A stretch of DNA of 64,000 bases, from NCBI GenBank assembly GCA_029213165.1, contig JARGNO010000003.1:53980-117979 (forward strand), given 5' to 3'. Below, one piece after another: positions 24,518 to 34,197 of this stretch (position 1 is the first letter of the stretch; each line of letters starts with the position of its first letter). The notes under the pieces were generated by a model, which was not told where the DNA came from, made no database searches, and saw only the letters and a list, made by a program, of their open reading frames with translations. Position numbers and translations under genes: made by a program. This stretch comes from Minwuia sp. (GTDB taxonomy: Bacteria; Pseudomonadota; Alphaproteobacteria; Minwuiales; Minwuiaceae).

Positions 24518-26265
24518 TCATCCTTGGCGTGAACGCCTTTCACGGTGACAGCTCGGCCTGTCTGGTCCGTGACGGCAAACTGGTCGCCGCGCTGGAAGAG
24601 GAACGCCTGCGCCGGGTCAAGCACTGGGCGGGCTTCCCCTCGGAATCCATTCGCTACTGCCTGGACGAAGCAGGTCTGAAGATCGGCGACGTCGATGTGC
24701 TGGCCGTCAATCAGGACAGCAAGGCCAGCCTGCCGCGCAAGATCGGCTATGTGCTGCGCAAGCGGCCGGACCTGAGCCTGGTGCTGGACCGCATCCGCAA
24801 TCGCCATGCCCGGCGCAGCCTGCCCGAACTGATTGACGACGCCTTTCCTGGGGAGAAATTCGGGGGCGAGATCCGGAATATCGAGCACCATCGCGCGCAT
24901 CTGTCATCCGCGTTCCACGTCTCGCCGTTCGAGGAAGCGACGGTCATTTCCGTCGACGGGTTCGGCGATTTCTCCAGCGGGGCCTGGGGCATCGGGCGCG
25001 GAACGGATATCAGCATGGAGGGGAAGGTCTATTTCCCCCACTCGCTGGGTATCTTCTATCAGGCGCTGACGCAGTATCTCGGCTTCCGACACTATGGCGA
25101 CGAGTACAAGGTCATGGGTCTGGCCCCCTATGGCCAGCCGACCCTGATGGACGCGATGCGCCAGATCGTGAAGCTGCAGACGGATGGCGGATACCAGCTC
25201 AACCTCAGCTACTTCCGCCACCACAAGGAAGGCGTGCAGTACGAGTGGAAATCAGGCATTCCGGAGGTCGGAACCCTGTTCTCTGACGCGCTGGAAGACC
25301 TGCTGGGTCCGACCCGGGAGCCGAAGGCGGAGATCAGCCAGCGGCACTATGACATCGCCCGCTCTGTCCAGGCGATGTACGAGGAAGCCTTCTTCAACCT
25401 GCTGAATACCCTGCAACCCCGCCATGGGCTGAAGACACTTTGTCTGGCCGGAGGCTGCGCCATGAATTCCGTCGCCAACGGCAAGGTCCGGCGCCAGACA
25501 GCCTACCAGAAGGTCTATATCCAGTCCGCCGCGGGCGATGCAGGTGGCGCCATCGGCGCAGCCTATGCCGCCTGGCATGACACAGGGGCTCCGCGCGGCT
25601 TCGTCATGGATCATGCCTATTGGGGACCGGCCTATGGTGTGGAAACCGTGGAAGCCGTGCTGCGCGACAACCAGGACGCCATCGCGACCGCCAACTGTAC
25701 CGTCACGATCCACGCCCGGCAGAGTGACCTCTATACCCATACAGCGAAGGCCATTGCCGATGGCAAGGTCATCGGCTGGTTCCAGGGCCGGCTGGAATGG
25801 GGACCGCGGGCGCTGGGCAACCGTTCCATTCTCTGCGACCCACGCCGGGGCGACATGAAGGCGGTACTGAACGCCAAGATCAAGAAGCGGGAGAGTTTTC
25901 GCCCCTTCGCGCCTTCGATCCTTTCAGAACATGTCCCGGACTGGTTCGAGGAGGATGACAATGTCCCCTTCATGATGCAGGTCTTCCAGATCCGCGAGCC
26001 CAGGCGTGCCGAAATTCCGGCAGTCACCCATGTCGATGGTTCCGGACGGCTGCAGACCGTGCACCAGTCGGCCAACCCACGCTATCACGCACTGATCTCC
26101 GCATTTCACGACCTGACGGGTGTGCCGATCCTGCTGAACACCTCGTTCAACGAGAACGAGCCGGTGGTCTGCCACCCGCAGGAAGCACTGGACTGCTTCC
26201 TGCGCACCGACATGGATGTCCTGGTTCTGGGCGACACCATCATCGAGCGTCAACGCGACACCTGA
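24514..26265 (+). CDS. Carbamoyltransferase, NodU/CmcH family
   Basis: A 583-aa enzyme predicted to move the carbamoyl group of carbamoyl phosphate onto a sugar hydroxyl via carbamoyladenylate, as NodU does on Nod factors. The N-terminal Kae1-like domain shows ILGVNAFHGDSSACLV, EEERLRRVKHW, the metal-binding NIEHHRAHLSSAF and VISVDGFGDFSSG. The C-terminal YrdC-like part has GRLEWGPRALGNRSILCDPR and KKRESFRPFAPSIL, which are conserved in this family. The start at 24514 overlaps the previous stop. It is the last gene of the polysaccharide locus and suggests an O-carbamoylated polymer. Confidence 0.9.
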   Translation: MIILGVNAFHGDSSACLVRDGKLVAALEEERLRRVKHWAGFPSESIRYCLDEAGLKIGDVDVLAVNQDSKASLPRKIGYVLRKRPDLSLVLDRIRNRHARRSLPELIDDAFPGEKFGGEIRNIEHHRAHLSSAFHVSPFEEATVISVDGFGDFSSGAWGIGRGTDISMEGKVYFPHSLGIFYQALTQYLGFRHYGDEYKVMGLAPYGQPTLMDAMRQIVKLQTDGGYQLNLSYFRHHKEGVQYEWKSGIPEVGTLFSDALEDLLGPTREPKAEISQRHYDIARSVQAMYEEAFFNLLNTLQPRHGLKTLCLAGGCAMNSVANGKVRRQTAYQKVYIQSAAGDAGGAIGAAYAAWHDTGAPRGFVMDHAYWGPAYGVETVEAVLRDNQDAIATANCTVTIHARQSDLYTHTAKAIADGKVIGWFQGRLEWGPRALGNRSILCDPRRGDMKAVLNAKIKKRESFRPFAPSILSEHVPDWFEEDDNVPFMMQVFQIREPRRAEIPAVTHVDGSGRLQTVHQSANPRYHALISAFHDLTGVPILLNTSFNENEPVVCHPQEALDCFLRTDMDVLVLGDTIIERQRDT

Positions 26266-26268
26266 AGC

Positions 26269-27699
26269 TCATACGGCCTTTGCCACAGGGTCCACGCGGC
26301 GCAGTTCCCTGCATGTGTCCTGCCGCAGGACCTCCCCCATCAGGACCAGGGAAGGCTGTTCTTGATCAAGTTCACCGATCGAAGTCGCGGCCTCAGCCAG
26401 TGTCGAATGCACCCAGGCCTCATCGGGTCGGGAAATGCTGACCCCGACTGATACGGGTGTCGAGGCACAGGCGCCCCGCGCCATGGCCTCCGCACTGAAG
26501 GCCGCCAGGCGGCCACGCCCCATGTAGAGTGCGATGGTCGTCCGCTCGGAAGCGACCGCCTGCCAGTCGATCTCCGCCGGGCCGTCTCCTCTCCCATGAC
26601 CTGAAACATAAAGAAGCTGCCGACCGAAATGCCGGTCGGTCAGTGTCTTGCCGATGCTGGCCGCAGCCGCCGAGGCGGTGGTGATGCCAGGCACGATGCT
26701 GACATCAATCCCGGCGTCTCGCAGTGCCCGCACCTCTTCCCCGCCACGGCTGAAGATTGCAGGGTCTCCCGCCTTCAGCCGGACAACGTGCTTCCCCTCC
26801 CCCGCGAACCGGATCATCAGACGATTGATCTCTTCCTGCTTGCAGGATGGACGCCCGCCGCGCTTGCCAACCGGCATCCGCTGCGCCTCCCGCCGGGCCA
26901 GTTCCAGGATATCGTCGGAAACCAGTGCGTCGAACAGCACCACATCCGCATCCTGCAGCGCCCGGATCGCCTTCACAGTCAGCAGATCCGGATCACCCGG
27001 ACCGGCGCCGACCAGCGTGACCCGCCCGCTCTCTCCCCCGAAGACCGGCATGGCATCGTTCGCGACTGCCGGCAGTTCCGCGCCGGACATTGCGGTGTCG
27101 GCAAAGCGGGTCCACCAGGCGCGGCGCAGGCTGGGCAGTGGCAGCGCAGTCCTGACCGTTGCACGCATCGCCCGCGCCCACATACCCCATGCGCCAAGGT
27201 TGCGCGGCAGCAGACGCTCCACCTTCTGCCGGATCGCCTGCCCCAGAACCGGGGCGGTGCCATCGGTGGAGATACCAACCACGACAGGCGAACGATTGAC
27301 GATGGATCCGAACTGCACGGTGCAGAACGCCGGGCGGTCGATCTGGTTGATCGGCACACCCCGTGCGACCGCCGCATCAAACAGCGCCCTTGCCTGCGTC
27401 TCCGCCTCGACATCCGCGACGACCAGCGCGAACTCCGACAGCCGGGCAAGGACGGCATCGAATTCCGACCGCAGCAGCGCATGCTGCATGATCAACGCCC
27501 TGACTTCCGCGACCGGGCGTTCGGCAACCAGCGTCGGCACCGCTCCGGTAGCCAGCAGCAGTTCCAGCTTCCACGCCACGGCTTCGGAGCCACCGACAAC
27601 CAGAACGGGGCGGTCCTGCAACCGATGGAACAAGGGCAGCACAGCGATCGGCGCGATGCGCTCCACCGCTTTCTCAGACAGCTTCCGCGACCTGCGCAT
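26269..27699 (-). CDS. cysG: Siroheme synthase (uroporphyrinogen-III C-methyltransferase / precorrin-2 dehydrogenase-ferrochelatase)
   Basis: A 476-aa bifunctional enzyme that makes siroheme, the cofactor of NirB. The N-terminal half is the SirC/Met8-type dehydrogenase-chelatase (PVLVVGGSEAVAWKLELLL, then FCTVQFGSIVNRSPVVVGISTDGTAPVL). The C-terminal half is the SAM methyltransferase (VTLVGAGPGDPDLLTVKA, YDALV-type VLFDALVSDDIL, VVRLKAGDPAIFSRGGEE). The start shown overlaps the end of nasA by 26 bases. It is the last gene of the nitrate operon and ends three bases from the convergent carbamoyltransferase. Confidence 0.93.
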   Translation of the reverse strand: MRRSRKLSEKAVERIAPIAVLPLFHRLQDRPVLVVGGSEAVAWKLELLLATGAVPTLVAERPVAEVRALIMQHALLRSEFDAVLARLSEFALVVADVEAETQARALFDAAVARGVPINQIDRPAFCTVQFGSIVNRSPVVVGISTDGTAPVLGQAIRQKVERLLPRNLGAWGMWARAMRATVRTALPLPSLRRAWWTRFADTAMSGAELPAVANDAMPVFGGESGRVTLVGAGPGDPDLLTVKAIRALQDADVVLFDALVSDDILELARREAQRMPVGKRGGRPSCKQEEINRLMIRFAGEGKHVVRLKAGDPAIFSRGGEEVRALRDAGIDVSIVPGITTASAAAASIGKTLTDRHFGRQLLYVSGHGRGDGPAEIDWQAVASERTTIALYMGRGRLAAFSAEAMARGACASTPVSVGVSISRPDEAWVHSTLAEAATSIGELDQEQPSLVLMGEVLRQDTCRELRRVDPVAKAV

Positions 27700-30346
27700 T
27701 GCTCAGCAGCCTCCCGATCTCGCTCTGGCACGACCCGCATCCGGTTCCCGCGCCCGTGACCTTACCAACAGCCTGGACACTGCAGGCACCACCTGCGACT
27801 GCCGCGCTGATGGCGCGGGTGCCCACGTTGTTGCAGGCACAGACCATGACCCCGGGCCCCGCGTTCGCGTCTGCCGGGCGACCGGCCAGCAGACGGGCAC
27901 GTTGCGCAACCTCGTCGAATGTCTCGCCGAGACAGGAGAGCAGCCATTCACGCTCGACAGCGACCGGGGCAGGGGCGGCGAGGAACGCGCCGATCAACCG
28001 GTTCCGTCGGAAGGCGGCCAGCCGATAGAGGCCGAGGTGGTTGTCCAGAAACTGCAACCGCTCCAGCCCGTCCCCGGATGCAAGGCCAAGGAAGCGGTCG
28101 GTCAGCCGGGATTCCGGAACATCGCCGCGCCCTGCGCATTCGAATCTGTAGCCAGCCCCTGACCGAACAGCGGCCCAATAGTCGGTGCCTGCAAGGTCGG
28201 GGCGTTCGAGACTGGCACCGAAACCGTACCAGTCGGCCTCGTGGCGTTGCACCGACACGCGGGACGACTTCAGGGCGGGCTGACCGGACACGGGATCGAC
28301 GACACCTCGCACCAGCGCATCGACTCTGGCCGTCACAGCCGTCTGGCCCGTCCAGTGCATCGGGCTGAAGACCGTGCCTGGCTGCTGCGCGTCCGTGATC
28401 AGTGCCCGCGCCACCAGCCGTCCGCAGTCATTCGAGAGCCGGACGAGATCTGCTGCCCTGATGCCTGTACGCTTCGCATCAGCCGGATGCAGCGCCACAT
28501 ACGGCTCAGCCAGATGCTGGGAGAGCCGGGCAGACCGGCCGGTGCGTGTCATCGTGTGCCATTGGTCCCGCACCCGCCCCGTGTTCAGGACGAAAGTCGC
28601 GGAATCTGCCCCAACCGGCGCAGGTGAAAGGGTCGGGACGAACCGTGCCTTCCGGTCAGGCGTAAAGAACCGGCCATCCGAGAGGATCTGTCCATCTTGG
28701 CGCGACGACTGGTTCGGGACCGGCCATTGCACCGGCGACAGACGGTCAAACCCGCCGCGCCCCAGCCCGACAAGTCCGCCGATATCGAAATCACGCTGCC
28801 CGACATTGTCCAGGGCAGAGAGCCGGGCATGTTCGTCGAAGATCGCGGCAGGTCCGGAGTAATCGAAGGCCTGCCGGAACCCCATTGCCTTGGCGACATC
28901 ACAGATGATGCGCCAGTCCGGGCGGGCTGCGCCGGGCAGCGGGCGAAAGCCGCGCTGCCGACTGATACGGCGTTCGGAGTTGGTGACGGTTCCGTCCTTC
29001 TCGCTCCAGCTCGCGGCAGGCATCAGGACATCGGCAACTTCGACGGTATCGGTGCGCCGCTCGACATCGGACACGACGACCAGCGGACAGGCCTTCAGCG
29101 CGCGGCGCACCCGATCAGCATCCGGCATGGTGACCGCCGGATTGGTGGCCATGATCCAGACAGCCCTGATCCGGCCGGCCTCGATCGCGTCGAACAGGTC
29201 AACCGCCTTCAGTCCGGCCCGCGTGGCCATGGCAGGGGCCTGCCAGAACCGCTGTACCCGCGCCCGGTCCTCCGGATTCTCGATCTCCATGTGTGCGGCA
29301 AGTTGGTTGGCAAGCCCGCCGACCTCCCGCCCCCCCATCGCGTTCGGTTGGCCGGTGATGGAGAATGGCCCCATGCCGGGACGCCCGACACGTCCGGTAA
29401 GCAGATGGCAATTGATGATGGCATTCACCCGATCCGTGCCGTCTGCCGCCTGGTTCACTCCCTGACTGAAGACAGTCACGGTCTTGCGGTGCGCTGCAAA
29501 CATTTCCCGGAACGCCGCAATCTGCGCCCGGCTGAGACCCGTCAGCGCTTCTGTCTCAGCCTGCTGCGTCACCTCGGCCGTGCGCAGGGCGTCTTCCAGC
29601 CCATTGGTATGCTGCGCCACGAAGGCCGCATCGGCATGTCCCTGCTCCGCCAGCCAGACGAGCAGATTGCTGAACAGCGCAACGTCGCCGCCGCTGCGGA
29701 TCGGCAGGTGCAGATCTGCAAGTTCCGCCGTCGGTGTCCGTCGCGGGTCGATGACAACGATCTTCATTCCGGGTCGCGCATTCCGCGCCGCCAGCAGCCG
29801 CTGGAACAGCACCGGATGACACCAGGCCAGGTTGGAGCCAACCAGAACGACCAGATCCGCCTGCTCCAGATCCCCATAGGAAACCGGCACGACGTCGGCG
29901 CCGAAAGCCCGCTTGTGCCCAGCCACTGCGGAGGCCATGCAGAGACGGGAATTGGTGTCGATATTGCCCGAGCCGATGAAGCCCTTCATCAGCTTGTTGG
30001 CGACGTAGTAGTCCTCCGTCAGCAACTGGCCGGAAACATAGAAGGCGACCGAGTCGGGGCCATGTTCCGCGATCGTGCGACTGAATCCGTCCGCGACCCT
30101 TGCGATGGCTTCATCCCATGTTGCGGGCTGCCCATCGATCTCCGGTGCCAGCAGTCGCCCATCCAGCCCCAGGGTCTCCCCGAGCGCCGCCCCCTTCGAG
30201 CACAGACGACCGAAATTCGCCGGGTGATCCGGATCCCCCTTTATCTCCACCGAGCCATCGGGTCTGGCGGTGGCCAGCACGCCACAGCCCACCCCGCAAT
30301 AGGGGCAGGTGGTGCGCACGATGGGGGACGCGGCGCTGTCAGGCAT
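27674..30346 (-). CDS. nasA: Assimilatory nitrate reductase, molybdopterin catalytic subunit
   Basis: An 890-aa cytoplasmic enzyme that reduces nitrate to nitrite. The N-terminus binds a [4Fe-4S] cluster (CPYCGVGCGVL with a distant CSKG) and the long middle is the Mo-bisMGD domain (SNLAWCHPVLF, GPFSITGQPNAMGGREVGG, TNSERRISRQRG). The C-terminus (about 835-890) is a BFD-like [2Fe-2S] domain, MVCACNNVGTRAI and GTGCGSCQSEI, as found in many proteobacterial NasA proteins. The Met at 30346 overlaps the nirD stop by 8 bases; the track start 12 codons upstream is less likely. Electrons probably come from a diaphorase or flavodoxin, not encoded here. Confidence 0.93.
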   Translation of the reverse strand: MPDSAASPIVRTTCPYCGVGCGVLATARPDGSVEIKGDPDHPANFGRLCSKGAALGETLGLDGRLLAPEIDGQPATWDEAIARVADGFSRTIAEHGPDSVAFYVSGQLLTEDYYVANKLMKGFIGSGNIDTNSRLCMASAVAGHKRAFGADVVPVSYGDLEQADLVVLVGSNLAWCHPVLFQRLLAARNARPGMKIVVIDPRRTPTAELADLHLPIRSGGDVALFSNLLVWLAEQGHADAAFVAQHTNGLEDALRTAEVTQQAETEALTGLSRAQIAAFREMFAAHRKTVTVFSQGVNQAADGTDRVNAIINCHLLTGRVGRPGMGPFSITGQPNAMGGREVGGLANQLAAHMEIENPEDRARVQRFWQAPAMATRAGLKAVDLFDAIEAGRIRAVWIMATNPAVTMPDADRVRRALKACPLVVVSDVERRTDTVEVADVLMPAASWSEKDGTVTNSERRISRQRGFRPLPGAARPDWRIICDVAKAMGFRQAFDYSGPAAIFDEHARLSALDNVGQRDFDIGGLVGLGRGGFDRLSPVQWPVPNQSSRQDGQILSDGRFFTPDRKARFVPTLSPAPVGADSATFVLNTGRVRDQWHTMTRTGRSARLSQHLAEPYVALHPADAKRTGIRAADLVRLSNDCGRLVARALITDAQQPGTVFSPMHWTGQTAVTARVDALVRGVVDPVSGQPALKSSRVSVQRHEADWYGFGASLERPDLAGTDYWAAVRSGAGYRFECAGRGDVPESRLTDRFLGLASGDGLERLQFLDNHLGLYRLAAFRRNRLIGAFLAAPAPVAVEREWLLSCLGETFDEVAQRARLLAGRPADANAGPGVMVCACNNVGTRAISAAVAGGACSVQAVGKVTGAGTGCGSCQSEIGRLLSNAQVAEAV

Positions 30347-30695
30347 CCGCGCCCACCGCGCCTGCCCGCAGGCAATCGCCACTCAGCAGGATACGGCCAT
30401 CCTCGACGCGGGTGGGGTAGGTTGTGACCCGACCGCTGTCCGCCCCCTGCGCCTCCCCCGACTCCAGGCTGATGACCCAGTTGTGCAACGGACAGGTGAC
30501 GGACGCCCCATGCACGATGCCCTGGCTCAGCGGTCCCTGCTTGTGCGGGCAACGGTCCTCCAGCGCGAAGACCTGGTCATCGACCGTACGGAATACCGCA
30601 ATGCAGCCCTGGGGCAGGCGCAATACGCGCCCGCCACGGCGCGGGACATCATCAAGTGCCGCAATGTCCAGCCAGCGTTCTGTGGTGTGCTGCAT
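30339..30695 (-). CDS. nirD: Nitrite reductase (NADH) small subunit, Rieske-type
   Basis: A 118-aa protein of the NirD family that assists NirB in reducing nitrite to ammonium. It has the Rieske-like pattern CPHKQGPLSQG and CPLHNWVISLESGEA, so here, unlike some NirD proteins, the Cys-x-His and Cys-x-x-His pairs look complete. It starts at the base where nirB ends and overlaps nasA. The order nirB-nirD-nasA-cysG is a typical assimilation unit. Confidence 0.92.
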   Translation of the reverse strand: MQHTTERWLDIAALDDVPRRGGRVLRLPQGCIAVFRTVDDQVFALEDRCPHKQGPLSQGIVHGASVTCPLHNWVISLESGEAQGADSGRVTTYPTRVEDGRILLSGDCLRAGAVGADA

Positions 30696-33139
30696 CAGGC
30701 CACGGCCTCCAGATCAGGGGTTGCGAGGGAAGTGAATTCGTGGGCATCGCGACCGGCGGCCCGTTCCGACCAGGGATCGGTCTGGGCGAACTGCTGGGCA
30801 AAATTGAAGCGGTCGACCAGCGCCTGGCGATTCTCGGCATCGCCGACGATGGCCTGTTGCACATGCTCCATGCCGACGCGCGCCAGCCACTTGTGCATCC
30901 GGTCGAGATAATGGGCTTCTTCCCGGTAGAGCTGCAGCAGGGCGACGCAGTATTCCATCACCTGCTCTTCCGTCTCGACCTTGCAGAGCGGGACGGTTTC
31001 CTTGACTTCCATGCCTGCGGCCCCGGCGAACAGCAGTTCGTAGCCACTGTCCACACAGATCACGCCGAAGTCCTTGATGGTCGCCTCCGAGCAGTTTCGC
31101 GGACAGCCGGAGACGCCCATCTTCACCTTGTGCGGTGTCCATGCTCCCCAGAGGAAGCGTTCCATCCGCACCCCCAGCGAGACCGAGGCCTGGGTACCAA
31201 AACGGCACCATTCACTGCCGACACAGGTCTTCACCGTGCGCAGCGCCTTGCCATAGGCATGACCGGAGACCATGCCAGCGGCGTTCAGGTCGGACCAGAC
31301 CGCCGGCAGGTCATCCTTCTTCACGCCCAGCAGGTCGATCCGCTGCCCGCCCGTGACCTTCACGGTCGGGATGGCGAACTTGTCGGCCACATTGGCGATG
31401 GTGCGCAATTCGTCCGGCGTGGTGATGCCCCCCCACATGCGTGGCACGACCGAGTAGGTGCCATCCTTCTGGATGTTGGCGTGGACCCTTTCGTTGATGA
31501 AGCGGGACTGCTGGTCATCGACATACTCACCGGGCCAGGTGGCCAGCAGGTAGTAGTTCAGCGCCGGGCGGCACTTGGCGCAGCCACAGCTCGTCTGCCA
31601 TTGCAGTTCCTGCATCACCGCCGGAATGGACTTCAGCGCCTTTGCGATGATCAGGCGACGGACCTCCCCGTGGCCCAGATCCGTACAGCCGCACATGGAC
31701 TGGACTGCAGGGCGCGCGTAGGACTCGCCCAGGCTGAGTTCCAGCAATTGTTCCACCAGCCCCGTGCAACTGCCGCAGGACGACGATGCCTTCGTGGTCG
31801 CCCGCACCCCGTCCAGATCGCTCTGACCTGCGGCGATGGCGTCGACGATGACACTCTTGCAGATGCCGTTGCAGCCACAGATCTCGGCGTCATCCGCCAA
31901 GGCTGCAACGGCCGCCATAGGGTCCAGCGGGCCCGCTCCCGCAAAACCCTGTCCGAAGATCAGGGTCTCGCGCATGTCGGAGATATCGGTGCCGTCCTTC
32001 ATCAACTGGAAGAACCAGGGGCCATCCGCCGTGTCGCCATAGAGAACCGCACCAATGATGCGATTGTCGCGAAGCACCAGCCGCTTGTAGATCGCGTGAC
32101 TGGCGTCCCGCAGCACGATCTCCTCCCGGTCATCGCCCTCCGCGAAGTCCCCGGCGGAATAGAGATCGACGCCTGTCACCTTCAGCTTCGTCGCCGTGAT
32201 GGAGCCTTCGTAGGTCAGGCTGTCATCCCCCGCCAGTCCAGCCCCCACTGACTTCGCCATCTCGTAGAGCGGCGCGACCAGGCCGTAGCAGGTGGCCCGG
32301 TGCTCGACGCATTCGCCCACGGCATAGATCGCCGGATCACTTGTCTGCATCAGGTCGTTGACCAGAACCCCGCGATTGACCTCCAGCCCGGCATCCCTGG
32401 CCAAGGCGATGCTCGGCTTGATGCCGACGGCCATGACCACGATGTCCGCCGGGATTTCCGTTCTATCGTCCAGCCGCACGGCCTCGACCTTGTCATCACC
32501 CACGACCGCGTGGGTGTTGGCGCGGGTAATGACCCTGATCCCGCGATCCTCGATCGCGCGTTGCAGCAGGTATCCGGCACTCTGGTCCAGTTGCCGCTCC
32601 ATCAGCGTCGGCATCAGGTGCAGCACGGTGACTTCCATGCCCTGCGCCTTCAGCCCCGCCGCCGCCTCCAGCCCCAGCAGGCCGCCGCCGATGACAACCG
32701 CGCTGCCGCCCTTCCGTGCCTGGGCCAGCATGGCTTCGACGTCGTCCAGATCGCGGTAGCTCAACACGCCCGGCAAATCGTGGCCCGGGACCGGAATGAT
32801 GAAGGGCAGTGATCCCGTGGCGATGATCAGCCGGTCGTATTCGGCAACCGTACCGGCGCGGGAAATCACCCGCTGGTCGGCCCGGTTGATGGCAATGACT
32901 TCCTCCCCCCGGATCAGGTTGACCCGGTTCCGGACGTACCAGTCATCGTCATGGATCAGGATATCCTCATAGGCCTTCTCACCCGAAAGCACCGGAGAAA
33001 GCATGATCCGGTTGTAATTGACCCGGGGTTCGGCGTTGAAGACCGTGACCTCATAGCGGTCCGGCTCCCTGCGGAACAGCTCCTCCAGCGCACGGCCAGC
33101 GGCCATGCCGTTGCCGATGACGACAAGCTTCTCAGTCAT
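30695..33139 (-). CDS. nirB: Nitrite reductase (NADH) large subunit
   Basis: An 814-aa cytoplasmic enzyme that reduces nitrite to ammonium with NADH. Domain order: N-terminal FAD/NADH oxidoreductase (LVVIGNGMAAGRALEEL; VIGGGLLGLEAAAGLKAQG), two BFD-like [2Fe-2S] segments (CGCNGICKSVIVDAI with SSCGSCTGL; CGCTDLGHGEV with SCGCAKCRPALNYYLL), then the siroheme/[4Fe-4S] part with CVGSEWCRFG and GVSGCPRNCSEATIKD. I start at the Met at 33139 (MTEKLVVIG), which has AGGAG nine bases upstream, not at the track Met six codons earlier. Siroheme comes from CysG downstream. Confidence 0.95.
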   Translation of the reverse strand: MTEKLVVIGNGMAAGRALEELFRREPDRYEVTVFNAEPRVNYNRIMLSPVLSGEKAYEDILIHDDDWYVRNRVNLIRGEEVIAINRADQRVISRAGTVAEYDRLIIATGSLPFIIPVPGHDLPGVLSYRDLDDVEAMLAQARKGGSAVVIGGGLLGLEAAAGLKAQGMEVTVLHLMPTLMERQLDQSAGYLLQRAIEDRGIRVITRANTHAVVGDDKVEAVRLDDRTEIPADIVVMAVGIKPSIALARDAGLEVNRGVLVNDLMQTSDPAIYAVGECVEHRATCYGLVAPLYEMAKSVGAGLAGDDSLTYEGSITATKLKVTGVDLYSAGDFAEGDDREEIVLRDASHAIYKRLVLRDNRIIGAVLYGDTADGPWFFQLMKDGTDISDMRETLIFGQGFAGAGPLDPMAAVAALADDAEICGCNGICKSVIVDAIAAGQSDLDGVRATTKASSSCGSCTGLVEQLLELSLGESYARPAVQSMCGCTDLGHGEVRRLIIAKALKSIPAVMQELQWQTSCGCAKCRPALNYYLLATWPGEYVDDQQSRFINERVHANIQKDGTYSVVPRMWGGITTPDELRTIANVADKFAIPTVKVTGGQRIDLLGVKKDDLPAVWSDLNAAGMVSGHAYGKALRTVKTCVGSEWCRFGTQASVSLGVRMERFLWGAWTPHKVKMGVSGCPRNCSEATIKDFGVICVDSGYELLFAGAAGMEVKETVPLCKVETEEQVMEYCVALLQLYREEAHYLDRMHKWLARVGMEHVQQAIVGDAENRQALVDRFNFAQQFAQTDPWSERAAGRDAHEFTSLATPDLEAVA

Positions 33140-33186
33140 GGCTGCAAACTCCTGCAATCGTGCGGTGCGACTTCTGCGACCGCATT

Positions 33187-34197
33187 TCAGAAATACCAGG
33201 CGACAACGTCGCTCAGGCTGTCGGTTCCATGGATCGGCAGCGCCACCAGTGACCGGAACCCGGCGCGGGCAGCGGCCCGTTCAAGAATGTCGGTGCTGGC
33301 GGCAAGGTCGGCGACGACCTCCGGCACGCCTGTGGCGGCAACCCGCGTCAGCACGCAGTCGCCATCCCGCACCAGCAGCTCCACGTCGTGCCCGCTCGGC
33401 GTGCCTTCCAGTTCGCAGACCCCGTCCCGGAACTTCATCCACCGCCGGTCAAGTACCGACCAGATCTCGAAACGCCGCGCGATGGGCGTACCCCGTGCAG
33501 ACAACAGGGCCAGCACAGTGGTGCCGGTGGTGTGGCTGGCCACGGGAAAAGCCAGCCCGAACGTCAGACCTGCCTTTTCCGCACTCTCGGAGCGGATGAA
33601 ACGGCGGCTGTTGCCCAGGTCATGCATCAGTTGCGGCCGACCGCTGGCCCAGACCTGGCCGGGGAGACCCATGCCCTTCGGGAAACGCGTCCGCTTCGAG
33701 ATCCACTCGAAATGCGCGGCGGTTCCGAAATAGCCGTCCACCAGACCCATGGTGTCGCCCGACTCATCACCGCCGTGCCAGAGTTCGATGGCACCCACAT
33801 GCTCCGCATCGTCACCGCAGAGAAAGACGACAACGCCCATCAGCTCGTCGCGATGAGAGAAGACCGGGATGGCCAGACCAACCGTCAGCCCCTCCCGCTC
33901 TGCCGCTTCGGTGCGCCTGAAGTAACTGCCACGAAATCCCTTCAGCATGACCGGCGCACGCGACTGCCAGGCTCTGCCCGGCAAGCCTTCACCCATGCCG
34001 AAGCTTTCCTGATCGCTGACCTGCGCGAAGCCGGTCATCGATCCATGATAGGCAGAGGCGAGAGTGAGCCGATTGCTGGACGGATCCAGCGTCCACACTT
34101 CAGTGGCGCGCACGAATGCCCTGGTGTCCCCTGCCTGAACAGGTGCCGCCTCGGTCACGGCTGATCCCATCAGACCTTTCAGCATTCCGGTGTTCAT
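33187..34197 (-). CDS. Double-GAF-domain protein of unknown function in the nitrate operon
   Basis: A 336-aa soluble protein without signal peptide, membrane segment, kinase, HTH or other output domain. It contains an internal duplication. The first copy, near residues 64-115, has [18 protein letters not shown] and [13 protein letters not shown]; the second, near 170-225, has [18 protein letters not shown] and [13 protein letters not shown]. Both look like GAF sensor domains (G-L-P-G-x-x-W, E-x-A-G-L-x-x-G-L-A-x-P-V). A third, shorter segment ([17 protein letters not shown]) closes the protein. It overlaps the nrtCD stop (ATGA) and lies between transporter and nirB, so a role in sensing nitrate, nitrite or redox state is plausible but not shown. 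Confidence 0.75.
   Translation of the reverse strand: MNTGMLKGLMGSAVTEAAPVQAGDTRAFVRATEVWTLDPSSNRLTLASAYHGSMTGFAQVSDQESFGMGEGLPGRAWQSRAPVMLKGFRGSYFRRTEAAEREGLTVGLAIPVFSHRDELMGVVVFLCGDDAEHVGAIELWHGGDESGDTMGLVDGYFGTAAHFEWISKRTRFPKGMGLPGQVWASGRPQLMHDLGNSRRFIRSESAEKAGLTFGLAFPVASHTTGTTVLALLSARGTPIARRFEIWSVLDRRWMKFRDGVCELEGTPSGHDVELLVRDGDCVLTRVAATGVPEVVADLAASTDILERAAARAGFRSLVALPIHGTDSLSDVVAWYF

Noticed and set aside
26266-26268. Possible bidirectional terminator between the convergent carbamoyltransferase and cysG genes
   Set aside because: Only three bases separate the genes and no stem with a T run is visible in either direction.
26629-28162. Long + strand ORFs (376 and 504 aa) opposite cysG and nasA
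   Set aside because: They lie antisense to clear cysG/nasA coding sequence, are rich in Arg, Pro and Ser, and show no domain; they are G+C-driven shadows.
28697-30427. 576-aa + strand ORF
   Set aside because: It is antisense to nasA, whose motifs are unmistakable. High G+C makes long antisense ORFs common here.
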